A DNA stretch of 64,000 bases from Shouchella rhizosphaerae (lineage in GTDB: Bacteria; Bacillota; Bacilli; Bacillales; Bacillaceae_D): positions 186,001 through 250,000 of the forward strand of contig NZ_FRBS01000003.1 in NCBI RefSeq assembly GCF_900142675.1, read 5' to 3'. The notes beneath the pieces were generated by a model. That model searched no databases. It had not been told where the DNA came from and saw only the letters and a list, made by a program, of their open reading frames with translations. This document shows positions 25,633 through 35,189 of this stretch, in pieces. The position numbers and the translations under genes are program-made. The stretch's first letter is position 1; each line of letters starts with the position of its first letter.

Positions 25633-26207
25633 GCCAACGCATCGTATACTTGTCGGTAGGTGTTTTCCTTCGTTCCATTATTGTCTATGAGCACGTCGGC
25701 CTGTGCTTTTTTGGCGGTTAATGGCATTTGCGCAGCAATTCGTTGTTTCGCCTCTGTTTCAGTTAAGCCATCTCGCTCAATTAAACGCCGAAGCTGAGTT
25801 GCTTCGTCTACATACACGAGCCAAACTTGGTTGACCATATGAAACAAGTTGCTTTCGTATAACAAGGGGATGTCGAGCACAACTCGAGTGTAGCCCCTTT
25901 GTTCGTATAGATCGGCCTGTTTTTTCATCGATTGCCGTACAGCGGGATGAACAATTTCATTCAACTGCTTCCTTTTTTGTTCGTCACCAAAAATGATCGC
26001 CCCTAACTGTTTCCGATCTAACGTGCCGTCGTCCTGGAGAACGTGTTCGCCAAATGTCGCGACGATTTGGGCAAGCGCTGGCTCGCCAGGCTCTACGACC
26101 TGACGTGCAAGTTTATCTGCATCAACAACCGGAATGCCCTGTTTCTCCAAATAGGTTGCCACAAGCGATTTTCCGCTGGCAATCCCGCCAGTTAAGCCAA
26201 TTCTCAT
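25614..26207 (-). CDS. coaE: Dephospho-CoA kinase
   Basis: Last step of CoA synthesis: phosphorylates the 3'-hydroxyl of dephospho-CoA. The 197-residue P-loop kinase has GLTGGIASGKS (4-14, Walker A), DADKLARQVVEPG (about 30-42) and a LID region followed by a C-terminal QADVLIDNNGT motif. It follows ytaF by 15 bases and ends the polA-mutM-ytaF-coaE cluster conserved in Bacillus. Its stop codon is embedded in a hairpin that seems to have been duplicated. Confidence 0.95.
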   Translation of the reverse strand: MRIGLTGGIASGKSLVATYLEKQGIPVVDADKLARQVVEPGEPALAQIVATFGEHVLQDDGTLDRKQLGAIIFGDEQKRKQLNEIVHPAVRQSMKKQADLYEQRGYTRVVLDIPLLYESNLFHMVNQVWLVYVDEATQLRRLIERDGLTETEAKQRIAAQMPLTAKKAQADVLIDNNGTKENTYRQVYDALAKTAHE

Positions 26208-26222
26208 AAGTACATGTTCCTC

Positions 26223-26846
26223 CTACAATTTCATCACGCCGATAATGAGCAGCAAGCAGCCTGGAATGAATGCCATTTTTTGCACCCACTTCAACCGTGC
26301 TGTCCGGTAGCCAAACGTCATACCTAGTGTGACAAACAAGGCGCTTAAAATAGCCGTACATGTCGCAAGGCCAAGAGGGGAAAGGCCCATTAACGCAGCG
26401 CCAATCCCAGCGCCAAAGGCATCAAGTGATAGGGCGAGGCCAAGTAAAAGGGCTTCCTTTCCAGTCACTGTGCCGGAACGGTCGATGTCGGCGCTTTCTG
26501 GTTCCCGTAAAATATGGATAACAAACCCGAATAAGCGAATCGTAAAATCCATTTTCGTCTGTTTAACACGCGGCTTCCGCTCTTTTTTCGGCCGATATGC
26601 TGCATAAACAGTCCAACAGCCAAGGCCTATTAAAATGATCGCTCCGAGCAATTCAGCCACGTCAGGCGACAACCACATCGATAAGGCAGAACCAACTGAC
26701 ATAGCGATTAAAATAGAGATACCTGAACAAGCTGCAATAAATAAAAGCGATATGAGTGGTATTTTGATACGACGAGTGCCGTAGGCAAACCCGACACCAA
26801 AACTATCAAGGCTAACTGCCGCGGCCAACATAACCAATGTTGCCAA
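26223..26846 (-). CDS. ytaF: Sporulation membrane protein YtaF
   Basis: A polytopic membrane protein with six predicted spans in two repeated halves, each starting with a VSLDSFGVGFAYG / LSLDAFGAGIGAA motif, the signature of the YtaF/MntP-like family. A basic loop (about 85-105) separates the halves. TTG 26846 is eight bases after AGGAGG and gives 207 residues. ATG 26879 is possible but has the ribosome site inside the gene. Its position between mutM and coaE is conserved. B. subtilis ytaF is sporulation-expressed. The substrate is unproven. Confidence 0.88.
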   Translation of the reverse strand: MATLVMLAAAVSLDSFGVGFAYGTRRIKIPLISLLFIAACSGISILIAMSVGSALSMWLSPDVAELLGAIILIGLGCWTVYAAYRPKKERKPRVKQTKMDFTIRLFGFVIHILREPESADIDRSGTVTGKEALLLGLALSLDAFGAGIGAALMGLSPLGLATCTAILSALFVTLGMTFGYRTARLKWVQKMAFIPGCLLLIIGVMKL

Positions 26847-26907
26847 TAGAAGCCCCTCCTGTCTAATGTTCGTTGCCATTAGTATATGGAGAGGACTTTG
26901 TCATTGT

Positions 26908-27738
26908 TCACGGCCGTGGTTGGCAATTGGGGCAATAGTGAGTTCCGCGCCCGCCAACGACTGTCTTTTCAATCGCTGTGTCGCAATGATGGCACGGTTG
27001 TTGTTTACGGCCATAAACGTGGAGCTGTTGTTGGAACATGCCGATTTCCCCTTGGCCGTTTACATACGATTTTATCGAGCTGCCCCCTGCCTCAATCGCT
27101 TCTTTAAGCGTTCTTTTAATTTCCTTATGAAGGTTGTGATATTCTTCCTTTGACAGTGATGAAGCCGTCCGTTCAGGATGGATACCTGCATGAAAGAGCG
27201 CTTCATCGACATAAATATTGCCGAGCCCCACGACTGTTTTCTGGTCAAGCAATGCTGTTTTAATCGCTCTTGTTGTTTTTGCATAAGCTTGTTCCAGCAA
27301 TTCGACCGTAAACTGTTCGGAAAAAGGTTCAACGCCTAGCTGGGCAAGAGGCATGGCAACGTGTTCGGCCCCTTTAGCAAACAAATGCATCGTACCGAAT
27401 TTGCGCACATCCGCATAACGTAATTCAGACCCATCTGTAAACGAAAAGACGACATGCGTATGCTTCGTTTTTTCATCCGTTGGTTGATACAAACCATAGC
27501 GCCCTTCCATCCGCAAATGGGAGACAAGTACATAGTCGTTGAGCACAAACAGCAAAAATTTGCCTCTGCGCCCGATGTCTTCGATCGTTTGTCCCTTTAA
27601 TAGCTGTATAAAACGTTCTACATCATCTGGTTCTTTAATCATTTTCGGCCAGCCGACGTCCACGTCCGCAATGGTCTTGTTCTTAACCAACTGCAAAAGT
27701 GTTCGGCGTACCGTTTCTACTTCCGGTAATTCTGGCAT
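26908..27738 (-). CDS. mutM: Formamidopyrimidine-DNA glycosylase
   Basis: Base-excision repair enzyme removing 8-oxoguanine and formamidopyrimidines, with AP-lyase activity. The 276 residues begin PELPEVETVRR (catalytic Pro1 after Met removal, Glu2) and include Lys in LRMEGRYG and the H2TH region LLDQKTVVGLGNIYVDEALF. The C-terminal zinc finger is CHHC then CPNC, with VVGGRGTHYC carrying the binding Arg. It lies 11 bases from the polA stop, so it is co-transcribed with polA. The ATG follows AAGGAGAAG. Confidence 0.96.
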   Translation of the reverse strand: MPELPEVETVRRTLLQLVKNKTIADVDVGWPKMIKEPDDVERFIQLLKGQTIEDIGRRGKFLLFVLNDYVLVSHLRMEGRYGLYQPTDEKTKHTHVVFSFTDGSELRYADVRKFGTMHLFAKGAEHVAMPLAQLGVEPFSEQFTVELLEQAYAKTTRAIKTALLDQKTVVGLGNIYVDEALFHAGIHPERTASSLSKEEYHNLHKEIKRTLKEAIEAGGSSIKSYVNGQGEIGMFQQQLHVYGRKQQPCHHCDTAIEKTVVGGRGTHYCPNCQPRP

Positions 27739-27749
27739 TTCTCTTCTCC

Positions 27750-30383
27750 TTATTTCGCGTCAAACCATGAATTTCCGCTAGAGACATCCACTTGTAAAGG
27801 CACATCAAGCTCAAGTGCCTGTTCCATTACTTCTGTGACAAGCTCTTGTAACGGTTCCACATCGTCAGGCGCCACTTCAAAAATGAGTTCGTCATGGACT
27901 TGGAGCAACATGTTTGCTTTAAGCCCTGTTTCTTCTAACGCTTCACTCATTTTCACCATCGCCCGTTTAATAATGTCAGCTGCGGTCCCTTGGATGGGTG
28001 TGTTCATCGCTGTCCGTTCTGCAAAACTGCGCTGATTGAAATTGCGGCTTTTCAGTTCAGGCAAATAACGCCTTCTCGCAAGCAGTGTTTGGACATACCC
28101 CTTCTCCTTTGCTTCTTTCACCACATTCTCCATATAAGCTTTCACTTGTGGATAACTTGCTAAATAGCGGTCGATAAAGTCTTTCGCTTCTTTTCTCGTA
28201 ATTCCTAGGCTTTGTGAGAGCCCATAATCGCTTATGCCGTAGACAATCCCAAAATTGACGGCCTTCGCGCTCCTTCTCATCAAATCAGTAACTTCCTCAC
28301 GTTTTACATGGAAAACATCCATTGCCGTTTTTGTATGGATGTCCATCCCCGTTAAAAACGCTTCCTTCATCCGTTCATCGCCAGAAATATGGGCGAGGAC
28401 ACGGAGCTCAATTTGCGAGTAATCAGCCGCAACTATTTTCCAGCCTTCCTTCGAGGCAACGAATGCTTTGCGGATTTTTCTTCCTTCCTCTAAACGGATA
28501 GGGATGTTTTGCAAATTCGGGTCTGTCGACGAAAGGCGTCCTGTTTGCGTTAAAGCTTGGTTAAAACGGGTATGGACTTTCCCTGTTTCCGAATCGATCA
28601 CTTTAAGCAACCCTTCGATGTATGTTGAATAGAGCTTGCCAAGTTGCCGGTAAAGAAGAAGGTGTTCAATAATTGGATGTGTGCCTGCAAGTTTTTCCAA
28701 TACATCAGCACTAGTGGAATAGCCTGTTTTTGTTTTTTTCACAGGCGGCAACCCTAGTTTTTCAAACAGGATAACGCCAAGCTGTTTCGGTGAATTAATA
28801 TTGAATGGTTCTCCAGCTTCTTTATGAATCGCCTTTTCTAGAGTGTTCAAGCGATCCGATAAATCTTTGCCCATTTCCTCAAGTTGTTCTCGGTCGACAC
28901 GGACACCTTCTTTTTCCATACGGCCAAGTACAACAGACAATGGCATTTCTAACTTCTTGAGCAATTCAAGCTGCTCATTTTGCGCCAGTTCATCTTCCAA
29001 TGTGCTTTTTAACGTAAACATGGCATTCGCTTTACGGCAAAGATGTTCGGCTAGGGCGGCCTCTTCTGGAAGAGAGCGCTTGGCGCCTTTGCCGTATACA
29101 GCTTCATCTTCAGCCACGCCACCTGTCCCTTTACGGGTAGCAATGTCGCTAATTTCGTGGGATGACAGCGATGGATCGAGCAAATAGGAAGCCATTTGCA
29201 AGTCAAAATCAACGCCGTTTAATTCAACCCCATGCCAGGCTAAAGCGACGACAGCGCGCTTTGCGTCAAACAGCCATTTCTTTTTTTCTTGCGAACGGGC
29301 AAATGCCCTAAACGCGTCTGACTTCACTGCTTTCTCAGTCGGGAAATAAAAGCAGCCCTTCTCGTTCGCCACCGCCATACCGGCAATTTCGGCTTGATGG
29401 TAGTTTTCCGCTAACACTTCGACGACTAACGCTGACGGGCTGGAAAAATGTTCAGGCAACGGTTCTTCAACGATATCAAAATCCAGTTCCGTCAATTGCT
29501 GTGGTGCACTTTCTTCATCGCCGTTGCCGTCAATGCGGCCAAGCAACGAATGAAAAGACAGCTCTTTAAACGCTTCTTTAACTTGTTTATACTCATATCC
29601 GCCATACTCGAACGAATCAAGCGTTTCGGCAAGTGGCACGTCAAGGGCAATTGTGGCGAGTTTTTTGCTTAGGAGGGCTTGGTCTTTATTCTCTTGAAGA
29701 CGTTCTTTCAGCTTCTTCCCAGAGATCGCATCAATCGAATCAAGCACCGTTTCTACGTCGCGGAATTCGGCAAGCAATTTTAGTGCCGTTTTCTCACCTA
29801 CGCCGGGAACACCTGGAATGTTATCAGACGAATCGCCCATTAACCCTTTTAAATCAATAATTTGTCTCGGTTCAAGCCCGTAGCGTTCAGCCACTTTTTC
29901 ACGATTATAGCGATCCACTTCAGAAATGCCTTTTTTCGTCAGCACGACTTCAACACGGTCATCAACCAATTGAAGCAAATCTTTATCACCTGTAATGACA
30001 ACAACGTCAAAGCCTTCTTTTGCTGCATTCGTTGCCGCCGTGCCGATAATGTCGTCTGCTTCGTATTCGTCTACTTCATAACGCTTAATCGAAAACGCAT
30101 CGAGCACTTGGTGAATCATTGGAATTTGCCCAGATAGCTCTGATGGCGTTTTCTGCCTCGTGCCTTTATAAGCCGCATAAGTCTGATGGCGGAACGTCGA
30201 TTTCCCTGCATCAAAGGCGACAAGCATATGGCTCGGTTTTTCGTCTTCGAGAACCTTCAACAACATGGTCGTAAAGCCGTAGACAGCATTTGTATATTCG
30301 CCTTTTTCATTATTTAAAAGCGGCAATGCAAAAAATGCACGGTAAGCAATGCTGTTGCCGTCAATAAGCACTAATTTTTTCAA
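27750..30383 (-). CDS. polA: DNA polymerase I
   Basis: Repair and Okazaki-fragment polymerase of 877 residues. The N-terminal 5' nuclease domain (about 1-290) has FDAGKSTFRH, YEADDIIGT and GDSSDNIPGVPGVGEKTA. The middle 3'-5' exonuclease-like domain lacks the DEDD acids (LVVEVLAENY in place of the first motif), as in other Bacillus Pol I. The polymerase domain has motif A DYSQIELRVLAHISGD, motif B RRSAKAVNFGIVYG and motif C QVHDELIFE. TTG 30383 follows GAAAGGGG by nine bases and gives the usual KKLVLIDGNS start. ATG 30413 has no ribosome site. Confidence 0.96.
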   Translation of the reverse strand: MKKLVLIDGNSIAYRAFFALPLLNNEKGEYTNAVYGFTTMLLKVLEDEKPSHMLVAFDAGKSTFRHQTYAAYKGTRQKTPSELSGQIPMIHQVLDAFSIKRYEVDEYEADDIIGTAATNAAKEGFDVVVITGDKDLLQLVDDRVEVVLTKKGISEVDRYNREKVAERYGLEPRQIIDLKGLMGDSSDNIPGVPGVGEKTALKLLAEFRDVETVLDSIDAISGKKLKERLQENKDQALLSKKLATIALDVPLAETLDSFEYGGYEYKQVKEAFKELSFHSLLGRIDGNGDEESAPQQLTELDFDIVEEPLPEHFSSPSALVVEVLAENYHQAEIAGMAVANEKGCFYFPTEKAVKSDAFRAFARSQEKKKWLFDAKRAVVALAWHGVELNGVDFDLQMASYLLDPSLSSHEISDIATRKGTGGVAEDEAVYGKGAKRSLPEEAALAEHLCRKANAMFTLKSTLEDELAQNEQLELLKKLEMPLSVVLGRMEKEGVRVDREQLEEMGKDLSDRLNTLEKAIHKEAGEPFNINSPKQLGVILFEKLGLPPVKKTKTGYSTSADVLEKLAGTHPIIEHLLLYRQLGKLYSTYIEGLLKVIDSETGKVHTRFNQALTQTGRLSSTDPNLQNIPIRLEEGRKIRKAFVASKEGWKIVAADYSQIELRVLAHISGDERMKEAFLTGMDIHTKTAMDVFHVKREEVTDLMRRSAKAVNFGIVYGISDYGLSQSLGITRKEAKDFIDRYLASYPQVKAYMENVVKEAKEKGYVQTLLARRRYLPELKSRNFNQRSFAERTAMNTPIQGTAADIIKRAMVKMSEALEETGLKANMLLQVHDELIFEVAPDDVEPLQELVTEVMEQALELDVPLQVDVSSGNSWFDAK

Positions 30384-30684
30384 GCAGGAGAGCCCCTTTC
30401 TCGATCTATACATGTATTCTTATTGTACCATAGTCACTGGAAAAGAAAAAAGCATATGCGAACGAACGTACGCAGGAAGGCAGGAAGAATGGCTGATGAA
30501 TCGAGGCTAGTTGCTACAAGAGAAAGCAGTATACGTGTTTAGTCAACCAAAAAGAAGGCAAGAGTTTCACTCTTGCCTTTAAAAAGGGCTGATCGGAAGA
30601 GGGATACCGATCTCATTACTGACCGTTCTCCCTTAGTGTAAGCGCGCGCCATTAAGCCTTGATGAACATTGTGTAAAGATTTTG
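30384..30684. other. 301-base intergenic region between phoR and polA
   Basis: Contents: the polA ribosome site, a possible minus-strand -10 TACAAT near 30424-30429 with a poor -35, the phoR terminator (30549-30580) and a second short hairpin with GATCGG/CCGATC arms (30589-30610). I see no convincing open reading frame or known RNA. A stretch at 30452-30540 has faint resemblance to the dispersed repeat, but not enough to call. Confidence 0.5.
30549..30580 (-). terminator. Terminator of phoPR
   Basis: Perfect ten-base arms AAGGCAAGAG/CTCTTGCCTT (30555-30564 with 30570-30579), five-base loop and a T-rich tail on the minus strand. Confidence 0.85.
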
Positions 30685-32457
30685 TTAAAGTGTGCTTGGC
30701 TGTTTTTTTGGGAACGTCAAGGAAAACTCGGTTCCTTTGCCCTCTTCGCTCTGCACTTCTATTTTTGCATGGTGTGCTTCGGCCAAATGCTTGACGATTG
30801 CAAGGCCTAATCCCGTCCCTCCCGAATTGCGGCTTCTCGCCCGGTCAACTCGGTAAAAACGTTCAAAAATGCGCAATGTTTCTTTTGGGTCGATGCCAAT
30901 TCCTGTATCTTGCACTTTTAGAACAACAGCGTCCTTTTGTTCTTTGAGTGCGACCGTTACATGGCCGCCTGATGGCGTATAGGCGATCGCATTGGAAACT
31001 AGGTTCAACACAACTTGCTTCAACCGTTGCCGATCCCCTTCAATCACGGAGCTGCCTTGTTCTTGTATATGCAAGTGCATGCCTTTTTCTTCAGCTTTGC
31101 CCCGCACTAGTTCAAACACATCTTCCGTGATGTCTTTCAATGACATATCTTCCAAATCGAGCTTAAACTGGGCATTCTCAATTTTCGACAGCTCCAACAA
31201 ATCGACGATTAGCATTTGTAGCCTGTCGCTTTCTTTCCATATGATCTCTGTAAACTGTTTCGAAAGCACGGGATCGTTGATCGCCCCATCAAGGAGCGTT
31301 TCTGCAAAACCTTTAATCGATGTAACGGGCGTTTTCAACTCATGAGAAACGTTGGCAACAAAGTCTTTGCGAACTTGCTCTAGCTTTTTTTGTTCGGTAA
31401 TGTCGTGCATGACAAGCGTCACACCTCTGAGCCTGCCCGAATCCGCCATTACCGGCGCGCCGTATACATCATAGACGCGAGTTGAAAAATGCTTCGTCCA
31501 TTCGATTAGGCTGCGCTGTTTCTTCTCTGTCATATAAACCAATTGCACAAACTGGATAAGAGGTTGGCTCGGAAATACATGGTAGTACGGTTTTGAAAGC
31601 CAATCACTGCTATCGACTTCAAACACTTGCTCTGTCGTTTGGTTCAACAGCACCACATCGCCACGAACATTCATAAACAAGAGCGCACTTCCCATATGGT
31701 CAATTAGAGCAGCCATTCGGTCTTGCTGTGCCTGGTGGCGTCTCGATAATTGCTCCAAATTATACGCAAGCGCATTAATGGAACGGCCTAACAGCCCAAG
31801 TTCTTTATGGTGATCTTCATAAGTCCTAGTCTGATAATCGCCCTCGGCTAGGCGAATAGCCGCTTTTGTCGCTTGGTCAATCGGATGGATAATTTGTTTG
31901 GTGATGCGTGTAATTAAAAACAAAATGAAAATGAATGCTCCTAAAAAGCTGACGCCAATAACCGTCCATACCGTCCGATTCATATGGTTCAACGGCTCTA
32001 CAGACACACCGACGCGGACATAGCCGAACATTTCCCTGCCTTCTTCTAAAGGAAGTGCGTAATAAAGCAATTCTTCACCAATGGTTTCACTAAAGCGCAG
32101 TTCCAATTCATCATCGAGGCGAGCACGCTGGATTTCTGGGCGATCAAGATGGTTTTCCATTTCTTTTGGATCAGCCCATGAATCGCCAATGACGTTCCCT
32201 TCAGCATCAATGATCGTTAGCCGTGCTTCAATTTCAGTCCCAATTTCTTCTGCAATTTGTTGGGCTTGCGTGCTATTTGGATAGCCATCGCGCATGACTG
32301 CCCAAACCGCTAGTGCTGCTTCATTTTTAACACGCTCTGAAACAAAGTCAACATAGCGCTCGTTTGACCAGGAACCAAGCGTTAATCCTAATACTAGGAG
32401 AACAAGCGTGATAACGAGCATAATGCTGAAAATAAAACGGTTGCGGAGTTTATTCAT
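30685..32457 (-). CDS. phoR: Phosphate-regulon sensor histidine kinase PhoR
   Basis: Membrane kinase that phosphorylates PhoP in the phosphate-starvation response. The 590 residues contain TM1 (about 8-29), an extracytoplasmic PAS-like domain (31-160), TM2 (about 163-184) and a HAMP linker (185-237). Next come a cytoplasmic PAS domain (about 245-355), the HisKA domain with phospho-acceptor His372 in FVANVSHELKTPVTS, and the ATPase domain with N-box NLVSNAI, G1 VQDTGIGID and G2 GTGLGLAIVKH. The start overlaps phoP by eight bases, so the two are coupled. Confidence 0.93.
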   Translation of the reverse strand: MNKLRNRFIFSIMLVITLVLLVLGLTLGSWSNERYVDFVSERVKNEAALAVWAVMRDGYPNSTQAQQIAEEIGTEIEARLTIIDAEGNVIGDSWADPKEMENHLDRPEIQRARLDDELELRFSETIGEELLYYALPLEEGREMFGYVRVGVSVEPLNHMNRTVWTVIGVSFLGAFIFILFLITRITKQIIHPIDQATKAAIRLAEGDYQTRTYEDHHKELGLLGRSINALAYNLEQLSRRHQAQQDRMAALIDHMGSALLFMNVRGDVVLLNQTTEQVFEVDSSDWLSKPYYHVFPSQPLIQFVQLVYMTEKKQRSLIEWTKHFSTRVYDVYGAPVMADSGRLRGVTLVMHDITEQKKLEQVRKDFVANVSHELKTPVTSIKGFAETLLDGAINDPVLSKQFTEIIWKESDRLQMLIVDLLELSKIENAQFKLDLEDMSLKDITEDVFELVRGKAEEKGMHLHIQEQGSSVIEGDRQRLKQVVLNLVSNAIAYTPSGGHVTVALKEQKDAVVLKVQDTGIGIDPKETLRIFERFYRVDRARSRNSGGTGLGLAIVKHLAEAHHAKIEVQSEEGKGTEFSLTFPKKQPSTL

Positions 32458-33172
32458 TCTTTGCTGGTTCCTCTAGCTTATAGCCAAGGCCACGAATCGT
32501 TTTAATATAGACTGGTTTTTTAGAATTAGGCTCAATCTTGTCGCGGAGGTGGCTAATATGCACGTCCACAATTCGTGTATCGCCAACAAATTCATAGTTC
32601 CATACAGCGTTCAGAAGCTGATCTCGTGTAAGCACCCGCCCTTTATGGTCTGCCAAATAAACAAGCAGTTCAAATTCTTTTGGCGTTAATGTAAGCAGTT
32701 CTTTTTTCACATAAACTTCGTAGTTTTGCGGGTAAATCGTCAAATCGGCAATTTGAATGCTTTTGCCTTTTCCTTGTTCATTCTTCGCTACGGCTCCGCC
32801 TGTTTGTTCAATTCGACGAAGGATTGCCCGCACCCGCGCGGTCACTTCCCTTGGGGAGAACGGCTTTGTCATGTAATCGTCAGCCCCAAGTTCTAAGCCA
32901 AGAACTTTATCGAACTCATCATCTTTGGCGGTAAGCATGAGAATCGGCACAAAAATTTGTTCTTGTCTTAGCTGCCGACATACATCCATGCCGTCCATGC
33001 CAGGGAGCATGAGGTCCAGGATAATGAGGTCAAAATCTGCTTCTTTTGCTCGGTCAAAACCTGCTTGGCCATCCAATTTGGTTTCGACTTCAAAGCCCGC
33101 TTGCTCTAAATTGTATTTCAAGAGCGTCGAGATGGACGGTTCGTCATCAACTACGAGTATCCGCTTTGCCAT
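32450..33172 (-). CDS. phoP: Phosphate-regulon response regulator PhoP
   Basis: OmpR/PhoB-type regulator. The 240-residue protein has a receiver domain with the acidic pair Asp9-Asp10, phosphorylation site Asp53 (IILDLMLPG) and Lys near 104. It is followed by a winged-helix DNA-binding domain (about 135-235) with VDVHISHLRDKIEPNSKKPVYIKTIRGLGYKL. It sits ahead of phoR and in the conserved neighbourhood mdh-phoP-phoR-polA. An Lrp-type gene between mdh and phoP is additional compared with what I recall for B. subtilis. Confidence 0.94.
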   Translation of the reverse strand: MAKRILVVDDEPSISTLLKYNLEQAGFEVETKLDGQAGFDRAKEADFDLIILDLMLPGMDGMDVCRQLRQEQIFVPILMLTAKDDEFDKVLGLELGADDYMTKPFSPREVTARVRAILRRIEQTGGAVAKNEQGKGKSIQIADLTIYPQNYEVYVKKELLTLTPKEFELLVYLADHKGRVLTRDQLLNAVWNYEFVGDTRIVDVHISHLRDKIEPNSKKPVYIKTIRGLGYKLEEPAKNE

Positions 33173-33244
33173 AGGTGCTTCCTACACTCCTAACTTTTTG
33201 ATTTGAACGGTCTCTCTCTTTATAATGCTAGTATAGCAAACTTT

Positions 33245-33694
33245 TTACTCATATCCCTCTTCATCAGGCAAAATAATCCGATAGGGCACTGGGGAATTTA
33301 ATACAGTAGACGTATTAATCGTTCCATACGGAATAAGGCGGTCAATTAATTTCCTCATGCTGCCTACATCTGATACAGCCGCTTTAATAAAGTAGCTCAC
33401 TTCACCTGTTACCCGGTGGCATTCAATAATGTCATGCTCCTGTCGCACCATTTCTTCAAATTCCGCAACAGGCACTTTTAAACCACTGACTTGGATCAGC
33501 AACAGTATATCTTTGCCAATTTTTTTCAGTGAGACGCGTGTGGTGAAATGTTCAATAATGCCTTTCTCTTGAAGCCGCAGCAGCCTTTCCGACATACTAG
33601 GACGGCTTAGCGCCAATTCTTTTGATAATTCACTGATTGTCATTCGCGCATTCTCCTGCAACAATTTCAGAATATCGCGATCCATTTTATCCAT
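33245..33694 (-). CDS. Lrp/AsnC-family transcriptional regulator
   Basis: A 149-residue regulator: N-terminal helix-turn-helix (about 1-60, MDRDILKLLQENARMTISELSKELALSRPSMSERLLRLQEKGII) and a C-terminal RAM ligand-binding domain (about 65-145), where amino acids usually bind and set the oligomer state. The ATG at 33694 follows AAGGTG. An upstream in-frame start adds six residues. It resembles LrpC-like proteins but the target genes are unknown. It is an orphan between phoP and a long gene-free stretch upstream of mdh's terminator. Confidence 0.9.
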   Translation of the reverse strand: MDKMDRDILKLLQENARMTISELSKELALSRPSMSERLLRLQEKGIIEHFTTRVSLKKIGKDILLLIQVSGLKVPVAEFEEMVRQEHDIIECHRVTGEVSYFIKAAVSDVGSMRKLIDRLIPYGTINTSTVLNSPVPYRIILPDEEGYE

Positions 33695-34116
33695 TTCAGT
33701 CACCTTTTTCAAATTGAATCAAAATGAATAGTAAACACTTCATTCATTAAACCATAAATCACAACATCCTTCTAGTTGATAAGCAAAACTCTTTAAATGT
33801 CTTCTTCAATAATAGCCCGATTGAAGATGAGGGGATGGCAACGATGCAAGACGTGAAAAAGAGCAGCCCACATAAATAAGCATGCTCGAGAACCACTTTT
33901 ATGAGTGTTGGGTAACATGGCGTGGCTATAGCCTATAGCCGACGTACGGATCGCCACGGATACAAGCTGATTATGAATGGGCATGCTCGATGATAAGTGT
34001 CCATGCAAAGCAGGCTGTACGGGAAATGAAAGTCCATTGCCACATCGATTACACCCAATCAAACCCACACGGGTCTGCCAAATAACAACATCGCTTGAAA
34101 AACAATCGATCAAGAA
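33695..34116. other. Gene-poor region between lrp-like gene and mdh terminator
   Basis: About 420 bases with no credible gene. A 106-codon minus-strand frame (33793-34113) lacks a ribosome site and domain features. Visible structure: an AT-rich stretch (33713-33790) likely holding the lrp promoter, a CTTCAAT/ATTGAAG hairpin (33805-33827), the palindrome GCTATAGCCTATAGC (33925-33939), and a ten-base direct repeat GCATGCTCGA at about 33890 and 33981. The nature is unknown: an RNA gene, a decayed gene or spacer. Confidence 0.5.
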
Positions 34117-34154
34117 AATGGGAGTAGAGTTTATGTCAAATCTCTACTCCCATT
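34117..34154 (-). terminator. Terminator of the citZ-icd-mdh operon
   Basis: Perfect 13-base arms AATGGGAGTAGAG/CTCTACTCCCATT with a 12-base loop and TTTTCTT after the stem on the minus strand. Confidence 0.85.
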
Positions 34155-34194
34155 GTTCAATTATAGGCTTTTGGAAGAGCCTCTAGCTTTCCTA

Positions 34195-35139
34195 TTACTC
34201 CGCTGGCAATGCTGCCATTACATTGCGCACCGATTGTACTGATTTGTCCAATTGTGCCTTTTCTTCCTCTGTCAAGTCAAGCTCAATGACTTTCTCAATG
34301 CCGTCACCACCAAGAATGGTCGGTACGCCTAAGTACAGGTCATGCTGCCCATACTCGCCTTCGAGGTAGGCAATTGTTGGGATAATGCGTTTTTTGTCTT
34401 TCAAGATCGCTTCGACCATTTGTGTAAGCGAAGCAGCTGGTGCGTAATAGGCGCTGCCATTGCCTAATAAGCCAACGATTTCGCCGCCGCCTTTGCGCGT
34501 GCGTTCAACAATTTCTTCAATCCGTTCTGGAGCGATCAGTTTTGTTAACGGCACACCGCCTGCTGCTGAATAACGGATAAGCGGAACCATATCATCTCCA
34601 TGGCCGCCTAAGACAAAACCAGTGACATCCTCTACGGATACATTTAGTTCTTGGGCGACAAACGTGCGGAAACGTGCTGTGTCAAGAACGCCAGACTGGC
34701 CGATGACACGGTTTTTCGGAAAGCCTGATTCTTTATAAACCGTATACGTCATCGCGTCAGCAGGGTTGGTCAAAACGATAATGTAGCTGTTAGGCGAATA
34801 CTTAACAACTTCTTTTGTGACAGACTTCATGATTTTTGCATTTGTGGCTACAAGATCATCACGGCTCATTCCCGGTTTGCGGGCAATGCCAGCCGTAATG
34901 ACAACGACATCCGAATCTTTCGTATCTTCGTAGCTAGAGGTACCCGTGATCGTTGAATCGACGCCTTGGACAGGTGTCGATTCAAGCATATCAAGGGCCT
35001 TTCCTTTCGTAGGACCTTCCATGTTTGGAATGTCCAATAAAACAACATCCCCTAGCTCTTTTTGGGCAACCATAAGCGCAGTGGTAGCTCCTGTAAAGCC
35101 ACTGCCGATTACAGAAATTTTTCTTCGTTTAATTGCCAT
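34195..35139 (-). CDS. mdh: Malate dehydrogenase
   Basis: Interconverts malate and oxaloacetate with NAD. A 314-residue LDH-like enzyme: Rossmann motif [12 protein letters not shown] (about 8-19), substrate loop [16 protein letters not shown] with the two Arg, and active-site His in [13 protein letters not shown] (near 180). ATG 35139 follows GAGGAG. ATG 35148 is closer to it and less likely. Last gene of the citZ-icd-mdh set, with 50 bases to icd. Confidence 0.96.
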   Translation of the reverse strand: MAIKRRKISVIGSGFTGATTALMVAQKELGDVVLLDIPNMEGPTKGKALDMLESTPVQGVDSTITGTSSYEDTKDSDVVVITAGIARKPGMSRDDLVATNAKIMKSVTKEVVKYSPNSYIIVLTNPADAMTYTVYKESGFPKNRVIGQSGVLDTARFRTFVAQELNVSVEDVTGFVLGGHGDDMVPLIRYSAAGGVPLTKLIAPERIEEIVERTRKGGGEIVGLLGNGSAYYAPAASLTQMVEAILKDKKRIIPTIAYLEGEYGQHDLYLGVPTILGGDGIEKVIELDLTEEEKAQLDKSVQSVRNVMAALPAE

Positions 35140-35189
35140 GCCAAACACTCCTCAACGTGTGTAGTCCATCTGCTTATCACGAAATAGAT

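Noticed and set aside
30452-30540. Possible sixth copy of the dispersed repeat between phoR and polA
   Set aside because: Only short scattered matches; no terminal CARACTG/CAGTYTG motifs and no consistent order.
33793-34113. 106-codon minus-strand frame in the lrp-mdh gap
   Set aside because: No ribosome site, no recognisable domain and unusual composition. Kept only as part of an unexplained region.
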